NCBI GenBank assembly: GCA_907163375.1
Contig: CAJQUW010014725.1
Location: 186,001-250,000 of the forward strand
Reading direction: 5' to 3'
DNA length: 64,000 bases
Source: Prostheceraeus crozeri
Taxonomy: Eukaryota; Platyhelminthes; Polycladida; Euryleptidae
Part shown: positions 1 through 12,000 of the stretch, piece by piece
How positions within the stretch are numbered: position 1 is the first letter of the stretch
Layout: every line of letters begins with the position of its first letter
Made by a program: the position numbers and the translations under genes
Notes under the pieces: generated by a model
What the model saw: the letters and a program-made list of their open reading frames with translations, nothing else
Databases searched by the model: none
What the model was told of the DNA's origin: nothing

Positions 1-848
1 AAAAATCCTCTCTCTCTCGCCTTCTCATTAATCGCCATAAGAAGATTTTTCATTTTCAATGTCTACAGAATGAACTTGTTTTTGTGGAGAGCACACATGT
101 TTCCAAGGAATTTCAAACTTGTCTGCTTATTTGCCGCATTGTCAGTCACTGCAGTATGTGCAGAGTGTCAGTATAGGCCTATAAGTCCGCATAAAGTTCT
201 ATGGAACAAGAGTTAACTGGTATATTCGTTTAGCAAAATCATTATCGAATGCGCTGAACTACATCGCCTAAAAAATGTGACCTTATGACGATACAAATGA
301 CATGCTTTTCAATAATGAAAGAGTTGACTTTAGATAAATAGGCAAATTTTTTAGAAACACATTGAACCCATTTGTGATTTTTTTAAAATTTCTATGTACT
401 CTCACAGCATAGTCGCTTGACTTGGCCACTGCAATAATAAATAGGCTAATAATTTCACTCCTACCTAGAAGTTTGCCTCCTAACTAGCAATTACTCTACG
501 CAGCTCATTAGCTTGTGGCACGAGCCGCCACCAAATACTCTGCATCCGCAATTAATAAATTATCCCAATAGAGGTGACCATATAGAGTAAGTATCTTATC
601 AGCAACTCAGCGTCGATTAAATCCCCAATGAGTTGCACAATCCTGATTGATGGCGACTCAAACGTCGAAAATCGGAAAAGAGAACCCGGCCCTTCAGCTG
701 TGTCGTCATTTTTCATCGTGGGAGAATCTCAATAATGGAACCAAAGTTTCTTTCTACCCTGAAATGACAAGACGAGTTAAACGAGTGGAAGATGATGTTA
801 AAAATCAATGAAAAAGAGAATGAAGACAAGCGGCCATGGAAATATTGA
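1..848. other. Non-coding flank, nothing recognised
   Basis: AT-rich sequence with no open frame of note, no splice-bounded exon and no repeat structure that I could pair within the window. Short runs such as a CT-rich stretch near 8-20 are simple sequence only. Confidence 0.5.
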
Positions 849-1625
849 GTGACCGCGGTCGTCATGATATCAAAATCCGGTGTGAAGGCTCAGTGCGAGA
901 CGGGTGGGAGCTGGAGCGGCCTGTATCTACTTATCAGAAGACAAGTTACCTTTTATAAAAACATCGGCTCCGCTGGTCCTTATGCTTCATCTTTTGCTGC
1001 AAAACTTGTGGGCCTAAATGCAGGATTTACAGCCATTGAAAACTCAAACCTTCATCAGCTTGAAGGGAAGTTGCTCATCTGCACCCACTCACAATCTATG
1101 ATAAAGGCACTTCAGAATGGACCATTGCAAGGAACACAACAGCAGTCCAAAGTGTGACAGTTACTAATTGAAGTAGATTAGACGATAAACATAAATGTGC
1201 AGTTTGCAGCCGCCCATTGTGGTATCGATAGAGATTAAGAAGTCGATATAGATGCGGGTAAAGAGGTTGAAGAAGTTGACCAAGAAGAAGCGATGGTCCC
1301 CCGAAGCTCAGTATTTGCGAAGATCAAGCAAAAGTTGTATCAAAAATGGAGCAACGGCCTTAGAAGAGACACTGTGAGATATAGCATAAAGGACACCAAC
1401 AGAAAGAATCTCAGACTTAAGAAAGCGTGGAAAAGAAGGGATCAATGTCTTCTGGCTCAGCTCAGTTGCGGAGAGTCTATGGTTAGGAAAGTTCCGCCAA
1501 AAGATTGGCAAGGTGATCGACAATTATTGTAGGAGGTGCAAACAAATCTCAGAATCTATCGATCACCTTATGGTAGGCTGCAAGAATTCGGATGTTCTTA
1601 GCCTACGGAGGAAATGGAGTATATA
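849..1625 (+). mobile_element. LINE remnant: RNase H and CCHC end of ORF2
   Basis: A decayed non-LTR retrotransposon ORF2 C-terminus. The first open stretch (849-1157) has the layout of LINE-encoded RNase H: a gap-free run of about 90 residues with SFAAKLVGLNAGF, matching the usual 'SYRAEL.AL..GL' helix, followed by LLICTHSQSMIKALQNGP, matching 'V.TDSQS.L.AL..GP' (the Asp is now His). Further on, after stops, another frame reads lysine/arginine-rich sequence. Around 1529-1585 comes CRRC-x9-DHLM-x2-C, the C-x2-C-x-H-x-C knuckle that ends ORF2 in I/R1-like clades. Several stops and shifts make it a pseudogene. RT and 5' parts are not seen, so this is a 5'-truncated copy. The clade is inferred only from RNase H plus the terminal knuckle. 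Confidence 0.6.
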
Positions 1626-2019
1626 CGGAACGGAAAGACATTCAAACTAACCCTCTTCATACCAAAAGCTTCGTAAATATTGGAGGCTTTGAGACTCGTC
1701 TCTTGACTTGAGTCGTTTTATGTGCATACTTCTCACCCTTTCTTGTCCGCGCAGATCCGAGAAAATAAAAAATGTGCATGCAACATCGATTATGATAAAT
1801 AAACGCGAGCTGTGACCAGTTGTAAGCGTAATAATGTGAGATTGCTAGCTTTTACTACATGTATTTTGGAGAAATTCACACAGAATTACGATGATCATGA
1901 TGGCAATACAGAAGATGATGTTTTACAAATCCTCCGTGTCGATAACCTTCGGGAGATACGTGATGTTTATTAAAGTATCTTCGATGAAAGTGACTTATTT
2001 AAATGTTCAGCTTGATACT

Positions 2020-4764
2020 CAGGGTTGCCGTGGGTATGGGGATTCTGTGGGTATACCCATGGGCATGGGGTGGGTATGAGTGTTGAGGCCATCCCCACAG
2101 CTCCCATAGCGCTTCTATGAGGATTTTGTGGGGACTACAAAGATTTTTGATATTTTGCCTGAAGCAATCAAAACTGACATCATATCACACAATCACATTA
2201 TACTATTTCTCAACATTGAAAATGCACGGTATGAAATGTCAATGCACATTATTTTCACACAAGTGACACATCTTCAATAATTTTGAATGACTTACAATAG
2301 TTCCAGCTGTGTCACAGACGTCTGAAGTGGAAGGACACTGCAAGCCTCCTTTACAGCAGAGCCGAATGTAGGTCAAATCGCATGCACGTTTGAAACATTA
2401 AACATATTTACATGTAGTTCTAATTGTATAAAACGCTCAGATGATATCTTGTGATGAAATTTTACGCGATAAATGAGATTAATCACAACTTCAACACAGT
2501 TTTCAAGCTTATTACGATATATTAGACCCATTGGGTCCAGAAGTACACAAAGAAGGACACCAATGAGAAAATTTAAATGTCTTCGTCGGATACATGGGTG
2601 CCTTCTATAATTGGACGCTCACGGTGCCTTCTTTATTTTGAAAATTTAATCGACTTTTCGATTCCTGGCTCAGGCGAGTGCGGTTGGGGAACCAAAGGTG
2701 TTGGTGTCCTTTATTGACTTAAAATAGTTGTCATTCTCTTAAGATATTCATTATATTGCGACAGACTTTTGTCGGCAATATTCTGTAGAGAATAGATAGG
2801 CTTAAAAATGATACGCATGAAGGCATGAAGATTTGGAATTTATAAACATTTATCAGACTTGATAATGTCAAGTAAGTACAAATTTCTTACTTGGAGGATG
2901 CAAGTCAAGCAAAAAGTTGCAAAAAATCTGAATTCGACTCAGTGCTTAGCATTCTTTATGACTCCAACTCCACATCCCTTCTCAAGTGTCAACATAGCTC
3001 TGTATTCAACCCGTTAGTTGTCGGTATATAAAGATTTAACTACACATATAAAGGTCATTGACCCTAAACTGTTGAATTCTGAAGCATACCTTCAGTCTCA
3101 CCTACTCAAATTAGCACAGTTAAGATGTTGAGATAAGGACAGAAAGCTACATATTTAGGTTACGCTCTTAGGGAATCTAGAATCAGTGATCACATCGTCA
3201 TCGTTACTTGACATGACTTTCCTTTATTTTCCTTTTCACAAGTGTAAAGCCGATCTTCTTCCACTCAAGTTTGTGCATTGGATTTGAAAATCGGCCTTTC
3301 GATTTTCATCTCCATTCGAAATTATTCGAAATACCTTTTCGAATACACATGAAGTGATTCTTTTGCGATTTTACAACGAATATAGCGCACATCTACATCT
3401 ACTAGGTAGTACTTTTTTGTCAGATAAGAAAATGCTGTGATAGAGATTTGATTTTTTACACGAAATTTTTCACCTTCAAGCCTTTACGCGTATTATATAT
3501 AACTGATGATTAAACTCAGGTTTTTCACTTGTCACTAAGGCCTAGAGCCTCATGTCTGTCAATACTTTCATTTTTATCTGATATACAACCTCAGCTGGTC
3601 TAAACAGGTCTACACTTACGCACGTACAGCATCTCAATTAATGGTTTATGGCACTGCATTTCATTGTCATACTCAAATGGATCAACATCCTTCAAATTCT
3701 TATGCAATAATTCGGTCACATTGCATGAATGATCGAGATTTGATTTTCATCTGAGTCTATATCTGGTAGCATATTACATTGATTCAAAGGATTTTTCTTC
3801 ACTACGTATGATAGTCGATCTCTAAGCAGAGGCAATTCTAAACTTGAGCAGTACATACATGTAGGCCAAACTCGCTTTGATATTTTGCTTCTTCAGCGGT
3901 CTTGGTGGAGACAGAATTATCGATGATTGTTAAATTAATTCGGAAATTCAAACGGGAAAATTCATACATGTGAACATGACATGATCCATCGTGCAATAAA
4001 CGATGACCATGAACATATAACGCATGCCTATACATAGAATTTTTGATAGGTGACTTGTTTGTGGCAAAGAGACAATTTTTAAGTACTACAATACCATATA
4101 ATTTTTATACATTTTCAACGCTGTTTTACATGGTGATGAATTTCCTTTGAAAAGAGCACCAGCAGAACAACCAAGCGAACGAAGAATCCTCACGGTGGTA
4201 TCATCAAGGACTCCCAAGCACCAACTAACAAGTCAGCATTCTATACTCACAAAAGGAACATGTGCGACTTGCATGTAATTTTCAACTATACCGGCTAAAA
4301 TGTCAATGAATCTATTGATGAATTTTTATGCTTGTTCTTGTGACGTACTTACAGAAGCAAAAGGGGTATGACAAGAGACAATGTAAACTGTGCATCTAAT
4401 TTTGAGTAAACTATCTCTCGGCGGCAAGTTAGAATCAAGACTCAAAGCTTATGACGGAAATACTGCAATTTTGGATAGCAATTAGCCAATTAAGAAGATA
4501 GCAAATCAATATCTGAGCATTTCCCTCGAGTGGACTTTGTAATATGGAGTCGGCAACTTGCTTAAACAACTCCGATTCCGCATCCATGGAGTCAAATGCG
4601 ACCGTCAGATCGTAGCATGCTGCGCAGAAGTTCCATCGAGATGAAAATATTGGTCATCAGTCATCAGTGAACAAGAGCAGAATGTTAAGGAGTCATCCTG
4701 TAGGGGTGTGAGGATTCTGTGGGGATATGTGGGGATTCAAATATAAATCCCCACGGCAACCCTG
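2020..4764. mobile_element. Putative hAT-type element with CAGGGTTGCC termini
   Basis: The left end reads CAGGGTTGCCGTGGG and the right end is its inverse complement (CCCACGGCAACCCTG), an inverted repeat of about 15-16 bp. Both ends continue inward with G-rich repeats of a 'ggggattctgtgggg' type. CAGGG-type termini suggest hAT. I do not see a matching 8-bp duplication outside the ends, and I recognise no transposase inside (about 2.7 kb without a long ORF). It may be a non-autonomous element, or two separate MITEs lying in opposite directions. A related, more diverged terminus (CAGAGTTGCCCTGGG on the minus strand) lies near 47590-47665. Confidence 0.45.
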
Positions 4765-5283
4765 TAACATCCTCATTAATCGGAGCATTTCCTTGAGCTT
4801 AATCATAACTCAAACAACCGAACTGTGACAGACTAAGATATTATAATCAAAGGCATAACTCTAAAAAAGATGGGTTCATTATTCAGATTTAGATAGGAAA
4901 TGCATTTAGTGAATCATAAAATCATTTATCTATGAAAATTGAATTAATCGACAATGGAATTCTCACAGAGCATTATGATTCTAATCATTTATGACTAATA
5001 ATGATTTTGTTGATCACAGAATGCAGTTTGCTAGCTAATTAATTGGACGAGAGTCTTAAAGCTCTTATTAAAGCGCTAGGTTACTGCGTTTCAAACACAT
5101 CAAAGATTAACTTTTAAAAAATATTCAATTATAAAAGACGGAATATTTTCCATTTCGCATATTGATAATCTGCCACCCCTTGATTTTGTTCACAATGCTA
5201 TCTTTCATATTTAGCCTGTTTCGCAAAATTCAACAATTATTTACGGCAAGCGCATCCACCAGAGTTCCTCTTTCTCCACAGGA

Positions 5284-5702
5284 ATGAACCAAGTGGTTGG
5301 TTAAACTTGACCATTTGGTGCACCAAGATGCGCGAATTTTGATCAAATTGGCGTTTTTCTGTATAGTTTCAATAATAATTCATTTATTCATATTTTGTCT
5401 GCTATACTGGTCGCAGCAAATTGGAGAAAAAAGTATTTTTATGCATTCAGTATAACCAATCCAAATGGGAGAACATTATTCAATTATAATTATCAATTCA
5501 GTACAAACTTTCAAATTCTGTATCATAGAAATAAAACCTTTCGAAAATCATGGCTAACTCATAACCCGAGAAAAGTCATGCTAGGCTCAAAACCGGCAAA
5601 GGAAATCTCAATTACCTCGACCACAGACTTTCAGAATCTGGTAGTGAATACTGCGCACCCTGCTGTTGCTCCTCTAGCTAAGACGAAGGCTATTTTGACA
5701 TC
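5284..5702. mobile_element. Left half of a hAT-type non-autonomous repeat split by the gypsy element
   Basis: This flank aligns with the minus-strand reading of the intact MITE at 49200-49982. Shared stretches include 'ggtgcacc' followed by the 'gcgaattttgatcaaatt'-type segment (about 5317-5345), the 'atcatagaaa.aaa.c.ttt.gaaaat' segment (about 5522-5550) and 'ccctgctgttgctcctct' (5658-5675). The same repeat resumes after the gypsy 3' LTR at 25247. The outer terminus is eroded; the left boundary is an estimate taken from the distance to 'ggtgcacc'. Confidence 0.6.
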
Positions 5703-5844
5703 TGTGATGTATTTGATATTTGTTTATATATGCTATGATAAATTGATCACAACTGAAAGTGATTTTGATGTGCATGTTTCACAACATATAAATACGCATC
5801 CTCGTGACAACGCTCGTTTTCACCTCGTCCATACATATAGCACA
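5703..5844 (+). repeat. Gypsy 5' LTR
   Basis: 142 bp, TG...CA, no difference seen from the 3' copy at 25105-25246. It contains an AT-rich 'catataaatac' box (around 5783-5795) that could serve as the TATA element. A putative primer-binding site starting TGGCGACGAATTG lies 2 bp after the LTR (5847 onward); I could not assign the tRNA. Confidence 0.93.
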
Positions 5845-5875
5845 TATGGCGACGAATTGACTGTTCTTTCACGAA

Positions 5876-6862
5876 TTGAGAAGAAACTTCAGTGATATAT
5901 CAATATGGAATTCAGAATTGAGCCAATGCCATGGCAGCGCGAAGCAACCAACTACTGGCAAGAGATTTGAGGCTTTGGCAAGAGCGAAAGGCGTTGAAGA
6001 CAATGAAATTACTGCGAAAGAGCCCACGTCGAAGATGACTGACTTATTCTTGACTGTTGTGGGGAAGGACGCGTATTCTGAGATTAAGACACTGTTGGCT
6101 CCAATTTTGCCTTCAGCCCGGAAATATGTTGATATAAAGAATTCTATTGAATCGCATTTACGTGCGAAGACGATAGAGATAGCGGAGCGGTATAAGTTCC
6201 ATTTGATCAGACAGGATCGTGAGAGTGTTGCTACTTACGTTAACAAGCTTAGGAAAGCGGCTGAGACTTGCAATTTTGGTAAGCAATTGGATTCCATGCT
6301 TAGGGACAGATTCGTGATGGGTCTGAGTGACGAAGCTGTTTTGAGGAAGTTGTTACTCGAAGAGAGACTGACTTTTGACAAAGCGGTTGGTATAGCTGCA
6401 GCGTCCGAGGAGGTTGCAAGCTGTCAAGCAGTTTTACGTCCACTACAGGTCAACCGTGTCGATATGAGTAAAAGAAAGCCATTTAAGCCCAATAGGCCTA
6501 GGCAAGTCCATGATATTCCAAAGAAGTTTGAGAAACAATCCAATTCTGCTACTCATGATCCGAATCTTTCATGCAAGTTCTGTGGTAACAAACACAATCG
6601 TGGTGCTTGTCCCGCATATGGCAAGGCATGCAGTCTGTGTAAGAAAATGAACCATTTTGCAAAAGTATGCATGAACAGAGTGAAACTGATTTCTGATGTT
6701 AATAAAGTTCGAGAAATGCCTACTTACTCTAACTACCAAGCAATGCCCGAGTCCATTTTGAGCGTAAATTCAGGAGATGGAAGTTCCAAAATTATGGTAG
6801 ATGCAAGGATTGATGGAATAGATTTGGAGATCCAAGTTGATAGCGTGCAGTCAGATCCTTGA
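5876..6862 (+). CDS. Gypsy gag: capsid and zinc-knuckle nucleocapsid
   Basis: Gag structural polyprotein, about 328 residues. The N-terminal two-thirds is helical and charged, as in gypsy capsids, with a 'RFVMGLSDEAVLRKLLLEE' segment typical of gag CA C-terminal domains. Around residues 233-267 are two Cys/His knuckles: CKFCGNKHNRGAC and CSLCKKMNHFAKVC. Together they form the RNA-binding nucleocapsid. The downstream end runs toward a protease region. It lies 31 bp after the 5' LTR, just behind the putative primer-binding site. The family call rests on the knuckles and position. Confidence 0.85.
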   Translation: MRRNFSDISIWNSELSQCHGSAKQPTTGKRFEALARAKGVEDNEITAKEPTSKMTDLFLTVVGKDAYSEIKTLLAPILPSARKYVDIKNSIESHLRAKTIEIAERYKFHLIRQDRESVATYVNKLRKAAETCNFGKQLDSMLRDRFVMGLSDEAVLRKLLLEERLTFDKAVGIAAASEEVASCQAVLRPLQVNRVDMSKRKPFKPNRPRQVHDIPKKFEKQSNSATHDPNLSCKFCGNKHNRGACPAYGKACSLCKKMNHFAKVCMNRVKLISDVNKVREMPTYSNYQAMPESILSVNSGDGSSKIMVDARIDGIDLEIQVDSVQSDP

Positions 6863-7098
6863 TACCTTGGCACTTTGTGAGTAGATATGAGAATTTGAAG
6901 TGTAAGGCTGTTGATTATCGCTTGTCACTATCTTCTTACACTGGTGATGTTGTCAATATTATTGGTTTATTGAAAAATGTGATCTTTGAGGTTGGTCAGA
7001 AGCGAAGTGAAGTTGATTTCCACGTGGTTGAGAGAGGTGACATTGTTTTGGGAATGGATATCATAAATCGAATGAGTTTATTGAAACTGACCGAGTGA
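6780..7098 (+). pseudogene. Gypsy protease region
   Basis: Between the gag knuckles and reverse transcriptase lies the stretch where gypsy elements encode the aspartic protease. The reading 'MVDARIDGIDLEIQVDS' resembles the strand leading into a retropepsin active site. 'DIVLGMDIINRMSLL' further on fits the C-terminal 'ILG.D....' motif of retropepsins. The region is degraded. I call it from position and these two motifs. Confidence 0.55.
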
Positions 7099-7099
7099 G

Positions 7100-8453
7100 T
7101 TCACCACTTGTCAAGTCCATTGAGATTAGGTCAGGTGCTACGCCAGTTTTCATGAAACCACGCAAGTTACCGTATGCGTTGGAAGAACCAGTGAAAGATG
7201 AATTGAGCAGACTATCCAAAGTTGGCATTATTGAAAAGGTTGAAAGTTCTGAATAGTCTACACCGATTGTCGTTGTGCATAAGCCAAATGGAAAAGTTCG
7301 CATCTGTGGCGACTACCAATCTACGATCAACCCACACATACCTTCAACCATAGTCCCAGGATTAGAAATTGATGATACATTGAGCAAGCTAGGAAAATGC
7401 AATTTGTTTTCGAAAATTGATTTAACAGATGCGTACCTGCAAGTAAGGCTTGATGACTCATCTCAGATGCTTACTGTGATTTCCACACCTTTTGGATTGT
7501 ACAAGTACAGATCTCTTCCTTTTGGAGTAAAATCTTCACCACACATTTTCCAGTCGATTATGTTGGAAATGACCAGGGATTTACCTCAAGTACACTGTCA
7601 TATGGATGACATTCTGATAGCCACTTCTAGGTCTGATGATCACCAGACAATTTTGACTGAAGTGAAACGGAGACTGTCCGTGAATGGATTTTCGATTAAT
7701 GAAAGTAAATCGAGTTATCTCCAAACAAAAGTGAGACATCTAGGATATCTGATAGATGCTGATTCTGATTTTTCAGGTCAATCGAAGTTGTTGCCGGATC
7801 CCTCTAAGGTCAGTGATTTACTTGTGATGCCAGAACCGAAAGATATTGCGGAAGTCCAGAGATTTATTGGATCCGTAGGATTTTATTCCAAGTTTATTCA
7901 GAATTTTTCGGACACAGTGAAACCGTTACGTGATATGGTGACCAAAAGAGAATTTAAGTGGACCAGAGATGCTAGATTGTCATTTGAAACCTTGAAGACC
8001 GCACTTATTTCAGGCATTCTAAAACCATTTGATCCCCAGGATGACATTGAGATTGTTTGTGATGCTTCTCCTACTGCTGTTGGTGCTGTTTTGCAGCAAA
8101 AAGGTCAGCTAGTGTTGTACATTAGCAAGACATTGAATTCTGCTGAAAGGAATTACTCCCAACTAGACAGAGAAGGTTTAGCGATAGTTTATGCTGTGCG
8201 CAGATTGCACAAATATCTGTACGGTCGGAAATTTTTCATTGTTACAGATCACAAGCCGTTAGAATTTTTGTTCAAACCTGATGGCTGTAGAAGTTCTCAC
8301 GCAAACCAGCGAATTTTGAGATGGTCAATTTTTCTAGGAAGCTATGATTATACGATTGTCGGAAAGCGAACGAATGAAATTCCAGCAGCTGACATGTTAT
8401 CAAGAATTGAAACCGGATTGCACACTGAACAATTTGATGTTGGTGCGATCGAT
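7100..8453 (+). CDS. Gypsy reverse transcriptase and RNase H
   Basis: Reverse transcriptase followed by RNase H of the pol polyprotein. RT motifs in order: KVRICGDYQSTINPHIP, FSKIDLTDAYLQV (catalytic Asp), LPFGVKSSPHIFQ, HMDDILIA (the YxDD box, here HMDD) and VRHLGYLI. RNase H follows with DASPTAVGAVLQQ, LDREGLAIVYAV (catalytic Glu) and TDHKPLEFL. The end is marked by ADMLSRIE, typical of the RH/tether junction in gypsy pol. The frame runs directly into the Polinton insertion site: target duplication 8448-8453, Polinton from 8454. The integrase part of pol lies on the far side of the Polinton (23870 onward). Confidence 0.92.
8448..8453. repeat. Polinton target-site duplication, left copy
   Basis: ATCGAT directly before the left inverted repeat; the same six bases follow the right end at 23864-23869. 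Six base pairs is the usual Polinton duplication length. The site is itself palindromic. Confidence 0.88.
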
Positions 8454-8808
8454 AGTAGTTAATAATGTGAACGCAAAAAGTGAGGATTAAAACGAGGATG
8501 CGAACATGGCGTTCCAAACATGTAAATATGAACATTTGAATTCGAACCGCGTTCCAATCATGTGAATAGGAACCGCGTTCCGATTGGGATTTGAATTTGA
8601 GTTCATGTTTCGAGGTTCGGTACAATCAATTGTGTACTGGGGTTGTAACAGCCTGTTCCGATTTTGAATTAAAGTGAGTGAATTAGAACAGGGATGCGAA
8701 CATTTATTTCGGAACTTGAATAGATAGTTGTTTGTTTTGAGACTGCTTGCTCAAATGCGACAATTGTGGCCATTGTGACTATGATGACAATTTTATTTAT
8801 TTTCATAA
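8454..8808 (+). repeat. Polinton left terminal inverted repeat
   Basis: 355 bp; matches the inverse complement of 23509-23863 with a single difference noticed near the outer end. It contains internal direct repeats: 'ggatgcgaacat' at 8497-8508 and 8692-8703, and 'gaaccgcgttcc' at 8544-8555 and 8570-8581. These may be protein-binding or origin-related sites for protein-primed replication (inference). Open frames across the repeat appear at both ends in mirror image and are not taken as genes. Confidence 0.93.
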
Positions 8809-9023
8809 TGCGTTTACAGATCAGAAATTATGTTCAATTATTTGCTAATCAGAATCCCATTTACAGAATTTGTGCATAAAAATGTAATGTACTTTACTTT
8901 TTTCTTTTGGAAAATGAAAATTGTTGTAAATCCTGTATTTTGCTTTATATCATCGATCGGTAATACTACATCTATCTCAAAAGTGAAGAGATCGGAACAA
9001 ATTCTATTGGGTGGTAATAGCTC

Positions 9024-9054
9024 TGACGTCATAGAATGATGAAAATATATAAGG
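9024..9054 (+). promoter_or_regulatory. Putative promoter of Polinton DNA polymerase: CRE plus TATA
   Basis: A perfect cAMP-response palindrome TGACGTCA (9024-9031) is followed 15 bp later by TATATAAG (9047-9054). The first zinc-finger codons of the polymerase frame begin at about 9091. Spacing fits a core promoter, but no start site is demonstrated. Confidence 0.5.
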
Positions 9055-9090
9055 ACTATCAAAAATTATAATCCTTATCATTTACTATTA

Positions 9091-12000
9091 AGAATCGTTG
9101 TCTGTTCCAAGTGTGGAAAATCTTTTACTCTTTATGGCAATTTGCAACGTCATGAAAAATTTTGTAAGTTGGGGATAACATATAAGTGTAGCAAGTGTCC
9201 ATATCAAACGAATAGGAAGGATAATCTAAAGCGACACAATCTAGTTTGCAATTTAAGTTCAAATTCTCAAAATATGTCAGTTGTTAATCAAGTAGAATCA
9301 CAAAATAATCACATATCCAGATCTAGTATTGTTGAACCAACGTCTAGACATACGTCAACCAGCGCTTCAAATAATACCTTTATGCAATGTTGCTCCCATT
9401 GTGGCAAAAATTATAATTCTGTTAGCAAATTTCGTCAACATATGAATGTACATAATACAAAAAGTGAGATGAATATTCATAATAATCATGGAACTCTAAA
9501 TCTCAGTGAAAGCGCACTTAATGGTCACGCTCGTGTATATGACATCACACCATCAACACATACAATCGACATTAATTCTTTTTTATTGAGTATGCGACCT
9601 ATATTAGGGGACTTAGTGTCAAACATTCTAGAACAATTTCAACTACGTGGCCGTCTAATTGCACAAATTCGTTATGTGCGATCAAATCCTCAAGAAGATG
9701 AAACGTTTCTCGCACACTTTACATCATCATCTACAAACTATATTTATGACTATGATACCTGGTTCCAAGATAATTTGAATAGTCTTTCAAGCCATATTGA
9801 AGCATTTGCAAATAAGGGTAGCAACTGGGTTATAGATGAAATACTTAATATTGAATTCAATGTTATTACCAGTCCACTACTATCCGGTGGACAAACATTT
9901 ACTCTACCAAAGAGCTTGAAAGATTCTAAGGCTGTAATCAATGTACACTCAAATGCAAATGACTGCTTCAAGTATTCAGTTTTATCAATACTACATTATG
10001 ATGAAGTACTTCACTCGAGAAATGAGATGAAATCATATAGCAAGTGGACATCTGATCTGAATATGGATGGCATTGCCACACCAGTATCAATAAAAGATAT
10101 TTCTAGGTTTGAGAAAAATAATGACATCAAAATTAACATTCACTTTTATGAAAAAGAACTCAAAGGTGTTCGTTATAGTAGCAACTTTGTTGGTAAACGA
10201 ACTGTCAATATACTGTTAATTGTTAACAATGAACGCGCACATTATTGTGGAATCAGAAAGATATCGAGACTATATAGGAAAATTAATAAAAGATTTAAAC
10301 ATTACTGTGATCGATGCACCCAATCGTTTACATATAAGACAACTCTAGACCGACATTATCAATTTTGTGTTCGAGGAAAAGCGCAAATAGAAAAAATGCC
10401 TAAACAACTAGAGGTAAGTACAAGTAGCATGGAATATCATCTAAGTCCACCTTTAGTAATTTATGCAGATATAGAGTGCTACATCGGTAATAAAGTGCAT
10501 AAACCTGCAGCAGTTGGAGTTTATCATGTTTGGCACAACGCTCTCCAATCAAAATTTGATAACGAATATTATGTCTTTAAAGGAGAAAATTGTATTATGA
10601 ACTTCTTAAATCACCTAGAAAATGTAGCACAAAATTTGTATGACAATCAGCCTGCAATAAGTAGACAACCGATGTCTCTATCCCATGATGAAGAAGAAAA
10701 ACACAAAAGCGCACAGAGTATCAGTAAATGTAAATCTAAGTTCAGTGATGATTGTATCAAAGTGAGAGATCATGATCATATAACAGGAAAATATAGGCAA
10801 ACATTATGTAGCAAATGCAACCTTCGATTGAAACTGAATAGGCGGGAACTGCCCATATTTTTCCACAACTTCAAGAATTATGACAGTCACATCGTTTGCT
10901 ACAAAGCAATTGGAAAGAAGAAACCATGGAAATTAGAAGTGGTAGCAGCCACAGCTGAAAAATACGTAACTTTATCCGCTAGTGTACCTGTGAACGAGTA
11001 CAACGGAAAAACAATATATTTTAAATTAAAGTTCTTGGATTCTTTTCAATTTTTAAGTGCATCACTAAGTGAATTAGCAAAAGGATTACAAGTGTATAAG
11101 CATGTAGAAAAATTAAGAAACGAATTGCCACTGATTAATGATGACATCCTATATCAAAAGGGAGTGTTTCCCTACTCTTATTTCAAAAGTCTAAATACAT
11201 TGTTGGAAAATAGTCTACCACCACAATGTGAATTCTATAATGATCTCACACGAGAGCATTGCTCAGACAAAGAATATGAACACGCTTGTAATGCGTGGAT
11301 CGCTTTCAGTTGCTCCAATTTTGGTGATTACATGCTTGCATATCTCAAATTAGATGTGTTATTGCTGGCAGATATTTTTGAAGTCTTTAGATCATTGAGT
11401 CAAAATGAAGATGAGGTGGATCCTGTGCATTTTGTCAGCCTTAGTTTTTACCTTAGTTTTACTTCAGCTTTGAGTTTTGCTTCATCTGATCCTCCACACT
11501 ACATACAAGATGAAAACATGTACAATCTATTTGAAAGGGGAATAAGGGGAGGTATGACATTTACAAATATTCACCGAGCGCATGCACGCATTACGGAATT
11601 ACAAAATAATACAAATGAAAGCCGTCACTTATCCTACATAGATGTCAACAACCTTTACGGCTCGTCACTCAGCAAGAGTCTACCACATTCAAATTTCAAA
11701 TGGTTGAATGAAGATGAAATAGGCTACTTTTCAAACGAAGTTAATATTCAAGCCATAGATGATGATAGTGAAATCTGATATATTTTTGATTTAGATTTGG
11801 AATATCCTGCAAGCATACATGATGACACTGCCGATTTTCCATTGGCACCAGAAATGCAGATGATAGAACAAAAAATGTTTTCAAGTTATATGAAAGACTT
11901 GTATAAAAAAGTAAGACCAAATACTAACTTTTCTTCAACTAAGAATCTATTGCTACACCAATTTGATAGGGAAAATTATGTTGTACACTATTCAATATTA

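Noticed and set aside
5395-5895. 166-residue plus-strand open frame
   Set aside because: It crosses from the hAT-type repeat into the gypsy 5' LTR and leader. It has no domain and is a chance frame over repeats.
8272-8625. 117-residue minus-strand frame and its twin at 23692-23880
   Set aside because: They are mirror images within the Polinton inverted repeats (and antisense to RNase H at the left end); no homology and no start context.
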